From positions 61,001-125,000 of the forward strand of contig LJIA01000007.1 in NCBI GenBank assembly GCA_001295775.1: a stretch of 64,000 bases of DNA, read 5' to 3'. Positions within the stretch are counted from its first letter, which is position 1. Each line of letters starts with the position of its first letter. Both the position numbers and the translations under genes were made by a program. This document shows, piece after piece, positions 15,081 through 24,672 of the stretch. The notes beneath the pieces were generated by a model. That model was not told where the DNA came from. It saw only the letters and a program-made list of their open reading frames with translations, and ran no database searches. This stretch comes from a beta proteobacterium AAP99. Its GTDB lineage: Bacteria; Pseudomonadota; Gammaproteobacteria; Burkholderiales; Burkholderiaceae_C.

Positions 15081-16595
15081 ATGAGCGCCCATTCCTCCTC
15101 CAAAGCGCCCCCGCGCCGCGCCGTGCGGCGCACCTTTTCCACAGGCCTGGTGGCCGCCGCCCTGCTTGCGCTGGCCGGCTGCGCCACGCCAAGCCCAGCC
15201 GTGCAGCCGGCGCCGGCCCTGCCGGACAGATGGAACGCCACATCGTCGGCGCTTGTTGCGGGCAATCCAGCGGCGCACGGTGCCTCCAGGACCGCCTTGC
15301 AAGACTGGTGGGCGCAGTTCGATGACCCCGCGCTGCTGCGTCTGCAGGCCGCGGCGCAGGAGAGCAATGGCAGCGTGGTGCAGGCCGCGGCGCGCATTGA
15401 GCAGGCGCGCGCCGGGCTGCGTTCTGCAGGTGCGGCGAACGTGCCGCAGCTCAATGGTTCCGGCGCCGCGTCGCGTGGCCTGCAAAGCGGCGCACCGCAA
15501 ATCAGCAACAGCGCCAGCATCGGCTTGGATGCGCTCTGGGAGATCGACCTCTTCGGCGCGGGCCGGGCCAACCGCAGCGCCGCGCTTGCACAGCTCGAAT
15601 CCAGCCAGGCCGCCTGGCATGACGCCCGCGTGAGCCTGGCCGCGGAAGTCGCCCAGACCTATGTGAACCTGCGCGCCTGCGAGCAGACCGCCAGGGTGCT
15701 GCAGCAGGATGTGCGCAGCCAGCAGACCAGCGCCGGCCTCACGGAGCGCAAAGTGCAGGCCGGTCTGGAAGCGCCGGCCAACGGCGCGCTGGTGCGCGCC
15801 AGCGCGGCAGACTCCGCACTGCGCCTGGCGGCCCAGCAAGCCCAATGCGAGGTGCTGATCAAGAGCCTGGTCGCGCTCACCGCGCTGCCTGAGGCTCAGG
15901 TGCGCAGCGTGCTTGCCGCGCGCACCGCGACGCTGCCCACACCGCGCGCGTTCGCAGTGGACGCGCTGCCCGCGCAGTGGCTGACCCAGCGCCCGGACCT
16001 GCGCGCCATCGAGCGGGATGCCGCCGCCGCGCTGCGCGACGTGGATGCGGCCCAGGCCCAGCGCTGGCCGCGCCTGTCGCTGGTGGGTTCAGTCAGCCGC
16101 CTGCGCGTGGAGAGTGGTAGCGCCACGGCCCTGTCCACCCCCTGGTCCATCGGGCCGTCCTTGAGCCTTCCGATCTTCGACGCCGGGCGTCGCAGTGCCG
16201 CCGTGGATGCAGCCCGGGCCCGCTACGCCGAAGCGCGCAGCCGCTACGAGCAGCGCGCGCGGGACGCTGTGCGCGAGGTGGAGGAAGCGCTGGTGCGCAT
16301 GGACGCTGCCCAGCGCCGCGAGGCGGACGCACTCACCGCCGCCCAGGGCTTTGCGACCTTCCTCGACGCCCAGCGCAAGCGTACGGACGCCGGCGCCGGC
16401 AGCCTGCTGGATCTTGAAGAAGCACGTCGCACGGCGCTGAACGCGCAGTCCAGCCTGATCTCCGTGCAGGCCGAGCGCGTGAGCGCATGGATCTCCCTGT
16501 ACCGCGCTGTGGGCGGCGGCTGGTCGATGGAGATGCCCGCGCTTCCGGCATCCAAGACGGCGGCCCCTGCCGTCGCCAGCACATCAGCCCGCTGA
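15081..16595 (+). CDS. RND efflux outer-membrane lipoprotein, NodT/OprM family
   Basis: This is the outer-membrane channel of a tripartite efflux pump. The 504-residue protein begins with a lipoprotein signal ending in the lipobox LAGC (Cys about residue 34). It then has the two repeats typical of the TolC/OprM fold, with W-A-Q-F-D-D-P-x-L-L near 75, periplasmic helical segments rich in Ala/Gln, and the later VDALPAQWLTQRPDLRAIERDAAAA and SLSLPIFDAGRR motifs. The ATG at 15081 is confirmed by the lipobox spacing. No purine Shine-Dalgarno precedes it; the leader instead reads TCTCCTCCAA, a feature shared with the next gene. It is the second gene of a tetR-nodT-adaptor-RND set. Confidence 0.94.
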   Translation: MSAHSSSKAPPRRAVRRTFSTGLVAAALLALAGCATPSPAVQPAPALPDRWNATSSALVAGNPAAHGASRTALQDWWAQFDDPALLRLQAAAQESNGSVVQAAARIEQARAGLRSAGAANVPQLNGSGAASRGLQSGAPQISNSASIGLDALWEIDLFGAGRANRSAALAQLESSQAAWHDARVSLAAEVAQTYVNLRACEQTARVLQQDVRSQQTSAGLTERKVQAGLEAPANGALVRASAADSALRLAAQQAQCEVLIKSLVALTALPEAQVRSVLAARTATLPTPRAFAVDALPAQWLTQRPDLRAIERDAAAALRDVDAAQAQRWPRLSLVGSVSRLRVESGSATALSTPWSIGPSLSLPIFDAGRRSAAVDAARARYAEARSRYEQRARDAVREVEEALVRMDAAQRREADALTAAQGFATFLDAQRKRTDAGAGSLLDLEEARRTALNAQSSLISVQAERVSAWISLYRAVGGGWSMEMPALPASKTAAPAVASTSAR

Positions 16596-16672
16596 GGCGG
16601 CTCGCAAGCATCTGCCCACGCTAAGCCACACTCCCCAAACAACACGCTGTTCTCTCCTCCAAGAAGACCACC

Positions 16673-17899
16673 ATGAACGAACACGCCTCCTCCAAACCGC
16701 AACCCAAGGCTTGGGTTCGCATCGCCACCCAACCCCGCGTGCTGCTTGCAGGCGCGGCGCTCAGCGGTGCGCTGGCCATTGCGCTGGGCCTCGCCCTGAG
16801 TACCGGCAGCCCGTCGGCGACCGCGCAAACGGATGCCAAGAAGGCCGACAGCAAGGCCGGCCCCGCGCAGGCCGCACCAGGTCGGCCGACCCTGACGGTG
16901 ACGGTCGCCCAGCCGCAGCGCGCCGACTGGCAACAGACGCTTGCTGTCAACGGCAGCGTGGCCGCGTGGCAGGAGGCCATCATCGGCGCCGAGGTCAGCG
17001 GCTACCGCCTCGTGGAGGTCAGCGCCAGCGTGGGCGACCGGGTACGCAGGGGCCAGCTGCTGGCGCGCATGAACAGCGACACGATTGCTGCCGAACTCGC
17101 GCAATCCCGTGCCGCCGCAGCCGAAGCCGCCGCACTGCTGGATGAAGCGCGCAACAACGCGCAGCGTGCGCGCGGCCTGGCCGAAAGCGGCGCGCTGTCG
17201 TCGCAACAGGTGCTGCAGTACGTCACCGCAGAGGCCACGGCCAAGGCGCGGCTGGACTCCGCCCGCGCCCGTGTGCAGGCCGACGAGCTGCGCCTGTCGC
17301 ACACCCGCATCGTCGCGCCGGACGACGGCGTGATCAGCGCGCGCACGGCCACCGTGGGCTCGCTGGCCCAGCCGGGGCAGGAGCTCTTCCGCCTGATCCG
17401 TGACAGCCGCCTGGAGTGGCGCGCAGAGGTCACCGCCGCCGAGCTGGCCCGCATCAAGCCGGGCATGACAGCGACCCTTGCTGCGCCCGGCGCCGAGGCC
17501 CAGCCGATCACCGGCAAGGTGCGCATCGTCGCGCCCACCGTGGACGCACAGACCCGCAATGCGCTGGTGTACGTGGATCTGCCCGCCGGCAGCCCGGCAC
17601 GAGCGGGCATGTTTGCGCGCGGCGAGTTCCAGCTGGGTGCGCAGGCGGCGCTGACCCTGCCGCAGTCCGCCGTGCTGCTGCGTGACGGATTTGCCTACGT
17701 GTTTGCGGTGGGTGCGGATGGCCGCGTGGCCCAGACCAAGGTCACGACCGGGCGGCGCAGCGGTGAGCGCATGGAGATCACCGGCGGCCTGAAGCCCGAT
17801 GCCCGCGTGGTGGCTTCCAGCGTGGCCTTCCTGGCCGATGGAGATCTGGTTCGCGTGGTGGATGCGCCGGCGCCGGCCAAGCAGGCTGCAGCCCGCTGA
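16673..17899 (+). CDS. RND efflux periplasmic adaptor (membrane fusion) protein
   Basis: The adaptor links the inner-membrane pump to the outer-membrane channel. The 408-residue protein has an N-terminal membrane anchor (VLLAGAALSGALAIALGLALS). It then has a lipoyl/barrel-sandwich half (GSVAAWQEAIIGAEVSGYRLVEVSASVGDRVRRGQLLARM), a helical hairpin (about 135-210, with ARNNAQRARGLAESGALSSQQ) and the return half LRLSHTRIVAPDDGVISARTATVGSLAQPG. The beta-barrel and membrane-proximal domains follow. No lipobox is seen, so it is anchored by the N-terminal helix. It ends 20 bp before the pump gene. Confidence 0.94.
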   Translation: MNEHASSKPQPKAWVRIATQPRVLLAGAALSGALAIALGLALSTGSPSATAQTDAKKADSKAGPAQAAPGRPTLTVTVAQPQRADWQQTLAVNGSVAAWQEAIIGAEVSGYRLVEVSASVGDRVRRGQLLARMNSDTIAAELAQSRAAAAEAAALLDEARNNAQRARGLAESGALSSQQVLQYVTAEATAKARLDSARARVQADELRLSHTRIVAPDDGVISARTATVGSLAQPGQELFRLIRDSRLEWRAEVTAAELARIKPGMTATLAAPGAEAQPITGKVRIVAPTVDAQTRNALVYVDLPAGSPARAGMFARGEFQLGAQAALTLPQSAVLLRDGFAYVFAVGADGRVAQTKVTTGRRSGERMEITGGLKPDARVVASSVAFLADGDLVRVVDAPAPAKQAAAR

Positions 17900-17919
17900 A
17901 TCGACACAGGACACCCATC

Positions 17920-20900
17920 ATGGCCATCAACGTCTCCTCCTGGTCGATCAAGAACCCCATTCCGGGGGTGATGCTCTTCATCATGCTCACGCTGGCAGGG
18001 CTCATGTCCTTCCATGCGATGAAGATCCAGAGCTTCCCGGACATCGAGCTGCCCACCATCACGGTCAGCGCCTCGCTGCCCGGCGCGGCGCCGCCGCAGC
18101 TTGAGACGGAAGTCGCCCGCAAGATCGAGAACTCGATCGCGACCCTGCAGGGCCTGAAGAACCAGTACGCCACCATCCAGGATGGCGTGGTCACCATCAC
18201 GGCCGAGTTCCGTCTGGAAAAGTCCATCCAGGAGGCGCTGGACGATGTGCGCAATGCCGTCGCGCAGGTGCGCAGCGACCTGCCGGCCGATCTGCGTGAC
18301 CCGGTGGTGAGCAAGCTGTCCCTGTCTGGTGCGCCGATCCTGACCTTCACGGTGGCCTCGGCGCGCATGGATGAAGAAGCGCTGTCCTGGTTTGTGGACG
18401 ACACCGTCACCCGCCAATTGCTGGCGGTGCGCGGTGTGGGGGCGGTCTCGCGGGTGGGCGGCGTCACACGCCAGGTGCAGGTGCAGCTGGATCCGGCCAA
18501 GCTGCTGGCGCTGGGTGCCACGGCCTCGGACGTGTCGCGCCAGCTGCGCAGCATCCAGCAGGACGCCTCGGGTGGCCGCACGGATGTGGGCGGCGCCGAG
18601 CAGTCCGTCCGGACCCTGGCGACCGTGCAGTCCGCCGATGAGCTGGCGCGCATGGAGATCTCGCTGTCGGACGGACGCAAGGTCCGCCTGGACCAGATCG
18701 CCACCGTGAGGGACACCGTGGCCGAGCGCCGTTCCACCGCGCTGCTCAACGGCGAGCCGGTCGTGGGCTTCGAGATCACGCGCAGCAAGGGCGCCAGCGA
18801 GATCGAAGTGGCCGAGGGCGTGAATGCCGCACTGGACAAGCTCAAGGCCCAGCATGCGGACCTGAAGGTCACCGAGGCCTTCAACTTTGTTACGCCGGTG
18901 GCGGAGAGCTATCGCGGCTCGATGTGGCTGCTCTATGAGGGCGCCATCCTGGCCGTGCTGGTGGTGTGGCTCTTCCTGCGTGACTGGCGCGCCACCTTCA
19001 TTGCCGCCACGGCCTTGCCGCTGTCGGTGATTCCGGCCTTCATCGGCATGCATTACCTCGGCTTCACGCTGAACACAGTGACGCTGCTGGCCATGTCGCT
19101 GGTGGTCGGCATTCTGGTGGACGATGCGATCGTCGAGATCGAGAACATCATCCGCCACCTGCGCATGGGCAAGACGCCGTATCAGGCGGCGATGGAAGCG
19201 GCCGACGAGATCGGCCTGGCCGTGATTGCCACCACATTCACGCTTGTGGCGGTGTTCCTGCCCACGGCCTTCATGGGCGGCATTCCGGGCAAGTTCTTTG
19301 TGCAGTTCGGCTGGACGGCGGCGCTTGCCGTGCTGGCCTCGCTGGTTGTGGCACGAGTGCTGACGCCCATGATGGCCGCCTACATGCTCAAGCCCTGGGT
19401 GGCGAAGCAGGGCGCGAGCGTCGAAGTCCTTTCAGCAACGAGCCATGACCCGCACGCCGACCCCCATACCGAAGCAGATGGGCGCGTCATGAAGGCCTAC
19501 ATGGGCTGGGTGGCCTGGTGCCTGCGCAACCGGCTGCTCACCATGCTGGCCTCGCTCGCGCTGTTTGCGGGCGGCATCGTGGTGGCGGGCCTGCTGCCTA
19601 CCGGCTTCATTCCGCCCGATGACACAGGCCAGACGCAGGTGAAGATCGAACTGCCGCCAGGCAGCCGTTTTGAGGAGACGCTGGCCGCGGCCGAAGTCGC
19701 TCGCGCGATCGTGGCCAAGCACCCCGAGGTGCGCTCGGTGTACACCGCAGTCGGCGGCGGTGCGGCGGGCTCCGACCCCTTTGCCGGCGGCGCCGGCGTG
19801 GCAGAGGCACGCAAAGCCACGCTCACCATCCGCACCAGCCACCGCAAGGAGCGCTCGATCAGCCTGCAGGAGATCGACACGCAATTGCGTGAGCAGTTGG
19901 GCGCGGTACCCGGTGTGCGCGTGCAGGTGGGGCTGGCGGGTGCCGGCGGCAGCCTGCTGCAGCTGGCCCTGTCCGGCGATGATCCGCAGACCCTTCTGGC
20001 GGCGTCGCGCGAGCTGGAGCGCGAGCTGCGCACCATCCCCAACCTGGGCAACATCACGAGCACTGCTGCGCTGATCCGCCCGGAACTCGTGGTGCGCCCG
20101 GACTTCGCCCGCGCGGCTGACTTGGGCGTGACCTCCGCCGCGATTGCCGACACCCTGCGCATTGCCACCGCTGGCGACTTCGACCAGAGCCTGGCCAAGC
20201 TCAACCTGAGCCAGCGCCAGGTGCCGATCGTCGTCAAGCTGCCGGCGGATGCGCGGGCAGACCTGAGTCTGATCGAGCGCCTGATGGTGCCCGGCGCGCG
20301 CGGCCCGGTCATGCTGGGCAACGTGGCCACCGTCAGCATCGACAGTGGCCCGGCGCAGATCGACCGCTTCAACCGCCTGCGCAACGTCAACTTCACCATC
20401 GAGCTGAACAACCAGCCCCTGGGCGAGGTGCAGGCCAAGGTGGATCAGCTGCCCACCCTGAAGAACCTGCCGCCGGGCGTGACGCGCACCAACATCGGAG
20501 ACGCCGAAGTGATGGCCGAGCTGTTCACGAGCTTTGGCCTCGCCATGCTGACCGGTGTGCTGTGCATCTACGTGGTGCTGGTGCTGTTGTTCAAGGACTT
20601 CCTGCAGCCCGGCACCATCCTGGTGGCGCTGTTCCTGTCCATCCCCGGCGCCTTCGTGGCCCTGCTGGTGACGGGCAAGGCGTTGTCCATGCCGGCGATG
20701 ATCGGCCTGATCATGCTGATCGGCATCGCCACCAAGAACTCCATCCTGCTGGTGGACTACGTGATCCTCGCGCGACGCGAGGGCATGAGCCGCTGGGACG
20801 CGCTGCTGGATGCCTGCCACAAGCGCGCCCGGCCCATCATCATGACCAGCCTGGCCATGGGTGCCGGCATGCTGCCCATTGCCCTGGGCATCGGCGCCGA

Positions 20901-21096
20901 CCCGAGCTTCCGCGCGCCGATGGCCATTGCCGTCATCGGCGGGCTGATCACCAGTACCTTCCTGTCCCTGCTGGTGGTGCCGGTGGCCTATGCGCTGGTG
21001 GATGACCTGGAGGCCTGGCTCCACAAGTTCAGCCCGTGGCACCGCAAACGGGAGGCGGCTAGCGGGCAGGCGGCCTCGGTGCCTGCGGCGGAATAG
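17920..21096 (+). CDS. RND-family multidrug efflux pump (HAE-1 type inner-membrane transporter)
   Basis: The 1058-residue length and layout match proton-driven RND exporters. There is a first helix (NPIPGVMLFIMLTLAGLMSF), large periplasmic loops after helices 1 and 7, and the helix 4 proton-relay segment LAMSLVVGILVDDAIVEIENI with the Asp pair. Other hallmarks are AVFLPTAFMGGIPGKFFVQFGWT and, near the C-terminus, MPAMIGLIMLIGIATKNSILLVDY and ARPIIMTSLAMGAGMLPIALG. The N-terminus lacks the AcrB-type FFI start and is closer to the MdtB/MexF-like branches. Substrates are unknown. A strong terminator lies 124 bp after the stop. Confidence 0.96.
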   Translation: MAINVSSWSIKNPIPGVMLFIMLTLAGLMSFHAMKIQSFPDIELPTITVSASLPGAAPPQLETEVARKIENSIATLQGLKNQYATIQDGVVTITAEFRLEKSIQEALDDVRNAVAQVRSDLPADLRDPVVSKLSLSGAPILTFTVASARMDEEALSWFVDDTVTRQLLAVRGVGAVSRVGGVTRQVQVQLDPAKLLALGATASDVSRQLRSIQQDASGGRTDVGGAEQSVRTLATVQSADELARMEISLSDGRKVRLDQIATVRDTVAERRSTALLNGEPVVGFEITRSKGASEIEVAEGVNAALDKLKAQHADLKVTEAFNFVTPVAESYRGSMWLLYEGAILAVLVVWLFLRDWRATFIAATALPLSVIPAFIGMHYLGFTLNTVTLLAMSLVVGILVDDAIVEIENIIRHLRMGKTPYQAAMEAADEIGLAVIATTFTLVAVFLPTAFMGGIPGKFFVQFGWTAALAVLASLVVARVLTPMMAAYMLKPWVAKQGASVEVLSATSHDPHADPHTEADGRVMKAYMGWVAWCLRNRLLTMLASLALFAGGIVVAGLLPTGFIPPDDTGQTQVKIELPPGSRFEETLAAAEVARAIVAKHPEVRSVYTAVGGGAAGSDPFAGGAGVAEARKATLTIRTSHRKERSISLQEIDTQLREQLGAVPGVRVQVGLAGAGGSLLQLALSGDDPQTLLAASRELERELRTIPNLGNITSTAALIRPELVVRPDFARAADLGVTSAAIADTLRIATAGDFDQSLAKLNLSQRQVPIVVKLPADARADLSLIERLMVPGARGPVMLGNVATVSIDSGPAQIDRFNRLRNVNFTIELNNQPLGEVQAKVDQLPTLKNLPPGVTRTNIGDAEVMAELFTSFGLAMLTGVLCIYVVLVLLFKDFLQPGTILVALFLSIPGAFVALLVTGKALSMPAMIGLIMLIGIATKNSILLVDYVILARREGMSRWDALLDACHKRARPIIMTSLAMGAGMLPIALGIGADPSFRAPMAIAVIGGLITSTFLSLLVVPVAYALVDDLEAWLHKFSPWHRKREAASGQAASVPAAE

Positions 21097-21219
21097 TGCG
21101 GGTGCTGTGAATCCACCTCGCCGGGCCGCATGGCGCGCAGCCGTGGCGACGTGCGCAGAGTCGGGGTCGATCGCATGTCGAGCGTGAGATGCACGACGGT
21201 GCAAGCACCCTGAGAATCA

Positions 21220-21258
21220 GCCACTTTCCGCATCCAGCAAGCGGAAAGTGGCATTTTC
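21220..21258 (+). terminator. Rho-independent-type terminator of the efflux operon
   Basis: A perfect 12-bp stem (GCCACTTTCCGC at 21220-21231 with its complement at 21241-21252) encloses a 9-base loop and is followed by ATTTTC. The U tract is short, so termination efficiency is uncertain, but the stem is strong and correctly placed downstream of the RND gene. Confidence 0.75.
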
Positions 21259-21263
21259 AGATA

Positions 21264-21321
21264 TTCAATGATTCATTGATTAATTGAGATTGATTGACGT
21301 CAGTTTCAATGATTTGTTGAT
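21264..21321. promoter_or_regulatory. A/T-rich palindrome cluster upstream of mnmH, related to the tetR operator
   Basis: In otherwise GC-rich DNA, 21265-21279 is a perfect 15-base palindrome (TCAATGA-T-TCATTGA). The words TTGATTAATTGA (21276-21287) and TCAATGATTTGTTGA (21306-21320) follow. Outer TCAA/TTGA half-sites spaced by seven or eight bases are also found in front of tetR (14233-14248), and TTGATTAATT recurs inverted at 14192-14201. It lies between the efflux terminator and mnmH. Apart from this cluster and the terminator, I see nothing else in the 320-bp gap 21097-21416. Confidence 0.5.
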
Positions 21322-21416
21322 AATGAACAGCGCAATGCGCAGCGCTGTACAGGCACGGACCGCGCCGCGCGCATTCCGTCCGACCCGAACGCGCGCCAAG
21401 CGACAATCACGGGCTC

Positions 21417-22580
21417 ATGTCTGAATCGGCCCCCCAAGCACCTGCCGAGCTGGCCAGCTACGAACAGCTCGGCATCCAGCCGCCCGCCCGCTACGCGCTG
21501 GTGATCGACGCACGTTCTCCGCGCGAGTTTGCGGAGGACCACATCCCCGGTGCGGTCAATCTGCCGGTGGTGAATGACGTGGAGTACGCCGAGGTCGGCA
21601 CCCTGCACCGGCAGGACCCGCACGCCGCCTACCTGCTGGGCGTGCGCTATTCCCTGAACAACATCGCGCGGCAGTTGCCGCCGATCATCGAGCCGCTGCC
21701 TCGGTTTGCACCGATCCTCGTGTACTGCTTTCGCGGCGGCAAGCGCAGCAAGCTCTGGGCGGACAATCTGCGCACCATCGGTTTTCGGGTCGATGTCCTG
21801 CAGGGCGGCTGGAAGCGCTATCGCGAGTGGGTACGCAATACCTTGGCTACGCTGCCGCAGCAGTTCCGCTTTCGCGTGCTCGTCGGCCCCACCGGCTGCG
21901 GCAAGACCCGCGTGCTGCAGGCGCTGGCGGCGGCGGGTGAGCAGGTGCTCGACCTGGAGAACATCGCCAGCCACCGCGGCTCGCTGATCGGCGGCATCCC
22001 CGGTCTGCCGCAACCGAGCCAGAAGAACTTCGACAGCCAGCTGCTGCATGCGCTGCGGGCGCTGGATCCGAGCCGCATCGTCTGGCTCGAAGGTGAGAGC
22101 AAGCGCATTGGCAACGTGCAGCTGCCCACTGCGCTGTACGACGCCCTGCTCGCCGCACCCACCGTGAGCGTGGACGCCCCGATGGCCGCGCGCGTGCAGA
22201 TGTGGAAGGAAGACTTCCCCCACTTCGCCACCGACCCGGTGGGCATGGTTCAACAGCTTGAGCCGATCCGCCCGCTGGTGGGTGGTGAGATCTACGAGCA
22301 ATGGCTGGCGCTGGCCAGGAGCGGCAGCGTGGACGAACTCTTCGAGCGCGTCATGCGCGAGCACTATGACCCTTGCTATGCGCGTTCACTGAAGAAGCAT
22401 GTGCAACACGCACGTGTCGAGCAACGCCCGCACATCAAAGTCGCTGATCTAGACGCCGAAGGCCTTGCTGCAGCTGCGCATATGCTCGGAGCGCTTCCCG
22501 AAAGCCAAGACGAGCATTCGGATGCGCTAAGCACGGCAGCGGAACCGCTGTCTGGCGACAAGGTGCATCGGTGCGTGTAG
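21417..22580 (+). CDS. mnmH: tRNA 2-selenouridine synthase (rhodanese + P-loop)
   Basis: MnmH (SelU/YbbB) replaces sulfur of wobble 2-thiouridine in tRNA with selenium through a geranylated intermediate. The 387-residue protein has the N-terminal rhodanese domain (VIDARSPREFAEDHIPGAVNLPVVND) with the catalytic Cys104 in VYCFRGGKRS. It also has the family marker LGVRYSLNNIA and the P-loop GPTGCGKTRVLQAL near 159-172, followed by HRGSLIGGIPGLPQPSQKNFDSQL. The ATG at 21417 fits the family. selD, the selenophosphate donor gene often found next to it, is not in the window. The last 30 residues are more variable and hydrophilic. Confidence 0.95.
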   Translation: MSESAPQAPAELASYEQLGIQPPARYALVIDARSPREFAEDHIPGAVNLPVVNDVEYAEVGTLHRQDPHAAYLLGVRYSLNNIARQLPPIIEPLPRFAPILVYCFRGGKRSKLWADNLRTIGFRVDVLQGGWKRYREWVRNTLATLPQQFRFRVLVGPTGCGKTRVLQALAAAGEQVLDLENIASHRGSLIGGIPGLPQPSQKNFDSQLLHALRALDPSRIVWLEGESKRIGNVQLPTALYDALLAAPTVSVDAPMAARVQMWKEDFPHFATDPVGMVQQLEPIRPLVGGEIYEQWLALARSGSVDELFERVMREHYDPCYARSLKKHVQHARVEQRPHIKVADLDAEGLAAAAHMLGALPESQDEHSDALSTAAEPLSGDKVHRCV

Positions 22581-22734
22581 ATCGCATCATCATCCGAAGA
22601 TTTGGCGAGCGCGGCTTAACAGAACAGCGGGCGCGTTGCAGCTTGTCCGAGGTGCGCCAGCTAGACTCGCAAGCCTGCCGCGGAATGGTTTCCCACCGCT
22701 GGCGACCACGCTGAGTTACCGGACGAGAGAGTTC

Positions 22735-23721
22735 ATGAAGAAAGTTCTGATTGCTGGCGGTGCCGGCTACATCGGTTCGCACATGGTGAAGTGGCTTTCG
22801 CAGCGCGGGCTCCAAACGGTCACCGTAGACAATCTGTCGAGTGGGCACCGAGACGCTGTGCAGTTTGGTGAGTTCATTCAGCTTGATCTTGCCGACCGCG
22901 ATGCGCTGCGAGCATTGTTTGCATCACATCACTTCGATGCAGTGATGCACTTCGCGTCATCCATCCAGGTCGGTGAGTCTGTCCAGAAGCCCTCGCTCTA
23001 CTACGCGAACAACGTTGTAAACACTCTCATCCTGCTTGATGAGATGCGAGCCGCTGGGGTGAACAGATTCATTTTTTCGTCGACGGCCGCCACCTTTGGT
23101 GAACCCAAGTACACGCCGATCGATGAGAAGCACCCGCAGCAGCCATTGAGCCCGTACGGTCGCAGCAAGCTGATGGTGGAGCAGATCCTGGAGGACTACG
23201 AGCGTGCTTATGGCTTGCGATCCGTCTGCTTGAGGTACTTCAACGCCGCAGGGGCTGATCCTGCCGCCGAACTGGGCGAGCGCCACGATCCAGAGACGCA
23301 CCTGATTCCCATCGCACTTGAGGTTGCCGGTGACCTACGCCCACAGCTGTCCGTGTTCGGAACAGACTACGACACGCCCGACGGCACATGCATCCGGGAC
23401 TATGTGCACATCGTTGATCTCTGCCAGGCGCACGGGCTGGCACTGGATCGGCTGCTAGACGGGAAGGGGTCTGGCCGCTACAACCTCGGCAATGGGCAGG
23501 GCTTCTCGGTGCGCCAAGTCATCGGTTGCGTGGAGCAAGTCTGTGGCCGAAAGCTAAAAGTCGCTTACGGCGATCGCCGCGCCGGCGATCCGGCTGTGCT
23601 CGTCGCGGATGCAACCCTCGCACGTCAGGGACTTGGCTGGGTGCCCGAGTACGCGGATCTGGGCCAGATCGTCTCGCACGCCTGGGCGTTCATGAAGCGG
23701 CACCGGAATCTTGCCGCTTAG
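22735..23721 (+). CDS. galE: UDP-glucose 4-epimerase GalE
   Basis: GalE interconverts UDP-glucose and UDP-galactose (some forms also the N-acetyl derivatives) with bound NAD. The 328-residue protein starts MKKVLIAGGAGYIGSHMV, giving the NAD-binding GxxGxxG. It has the substrate-site segment FSSTAATFGEP and the catalytic YGRSK (Tyr/Lys). The NAAGADPAAELGERHDPETHLIPIALE block is diagnostic for GalE. The ATG at 22735 is chosen because upstream in-frame codons do not look like a family N-terminus. The gene lies at the left border of the polysaccharide region and converges on galU with a 32-bp gap. Confidence 0.94.
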   Translation: MKKVLIAGGAGYIGSHMVKWLSQRGLQTVTVDNLSSGHRDAVQFGEFIQLDLADRDALRALFASHHFDAVMHFASSIQVGESVQKPSLYYANNVVNTLILLDEMRAAGVNRFIFSSTAATFGEPKYTPIDEKHPQQPLSPYGRSKLMVEQILEDYERAYGLRSVCLRYFNAAGADPAAELGERHDPETHLIPIALEVAGDLRPQLSVFGTDYDTPDGTCIRDYVHIVDLCQAHGLALDRLLDGKGSGRYNLGNGQGFSVRQVIGCVEQVCGRKLKVAYGDRRAGDPAVLVADATLARQGLGWVPEYADLGQIVSHAWAFMKRHRNLAA

Positions 23722-23753
23722 GCCGCTTCGCCATGACAACTGTGGGCGCTCAA

Positions 23754-24644
23754 TCAGTTTTGGGCGTGCGACGAGATCAGCGCTTGTGCTTCGCCGAGCG
23801 TCTCTTTGACCGTGTCTTGGACTTCGGGATGCTGTAGTCCTAGCAGTACGTTGGCAGCCCACATGCCGGCCTTGCTGCCGCAATCGAATCGTCGACCGAT
23901 GTAGCGATGGGCGTGAACTGCTTGCTCGTTCAGTAGCGATGCGATCGCATCGGTCAGCTGGATTTCGCCGCCGCTGCCGCGACCGATGGTGCGCAGGTGG
24001 TCGAATATCGCGCCACTGAGCACGTAGCGCCCAACGACGCCCAAAGTTGAAGGTGCATTCTCAGGTGCGGGCTTCTCGATGATGGTCTGGATACGTGAGG
24101 TCATCGAGCTGCTTGTGCCAACATCCACGATGCCATAGCGGCGCGTGTGCTCGCGGGGCACATCCTGCACGCCGATCACAGAAGCTGACAGTCGATGAAA
24201 TTCGTCCACCAACTGGGCTGTGACTGAGCGGTCGGCGATCAGGAGATCGTCCGCAAGGATGACGGCGAAAGGCTCGTTTCCAACCGCCGGTTGTGCGCAC
24301 AACACCGCGTGGCCCAGCCCCAGGGGCTCAGGCTGGCGAATGAAAATGCAGTTGGTGCCCGCAGGCAGACTCATCCGGACGGCCTTCAGCAAATCGAGCT
24401 TGCCCTGCGCCTCAAGAGCGCTCTCGATCTCCGGGTGAGTATCGAAGTGATCCTCGATCGCCCGCTTGTGGCGGCCGGTAATGAAGATCATGTCCGTGAT
24501 TCCTGCAGCGGCCGCCTCTTCGACCGCATACTGGATAAGTGGCTTGTCGACGACCGGGAGCATCTCCTTGGGCATTGCCTTGGTGGCTGGCAGAAAGCGA
24601 GTACCAAAGCCGCCCACAGGAAACACTGCCTTGCGAACCTTCAT
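23754..24644 (-). CDS. galU: UTP-glucose-1-phosphate uridylyltransferase GalU
   Basis: GalU makes UDP-glucose from UTP and glucose-1-phosphate. The 296-residue protein shows the nucleotidyltransferase signature [41 protein letters not shown]. It also has the GalU-type [30 protein letters not shown] and VIIEKPAP-like ([13 protein letters not shown]) blocks. The start is uncertain: ATG 24644 gives the family N-terminus, ATG 24656 adds four residues, and ATG 24686 would overlap manC by 14 bases behind a GAGGA sequence. It is the last gene of the leftward EPS operon, immediately after manC, and supplies UDP-glucose (and with GalE UDP-galactose). Confidence 0.94.
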   Translation of the reverse strand: MKVRKAVFPVGGFGTRFLPATKAMPKEMLPVVDKPLIQYAVEEAAAAGITDMIFITGRHKRAIEDHFDTHPEIESALEAQGKLDLLKAVRMSLPAGTNCIFIRQPEPLGLGHAVLCAQPAVGNEPFAVILADDLLIADRSVTAQLVDEFHRLSASVIGVQDVPREHTRRYGIVDVGTSSSMTSRIQTIIEKPAPENAPSTLGVVGRYVLSGAIFDHLRTIGRGSGGEIQLTDAIASLLNEQAVHAHRYIGRRFDCGSKAGMWAANVLLGLQHPEVQDTVKETLGEAQALISSHAQN

Positions 24645-24672
24645 GTGTAGATTCATCCCTCTTGCGTTGGCC

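Noticed and set aside
19432..21204. Minus-strand open frame of 590 codons
   Set aside because: It is antisense to the RND transporter, whose motifs are unmistakable.
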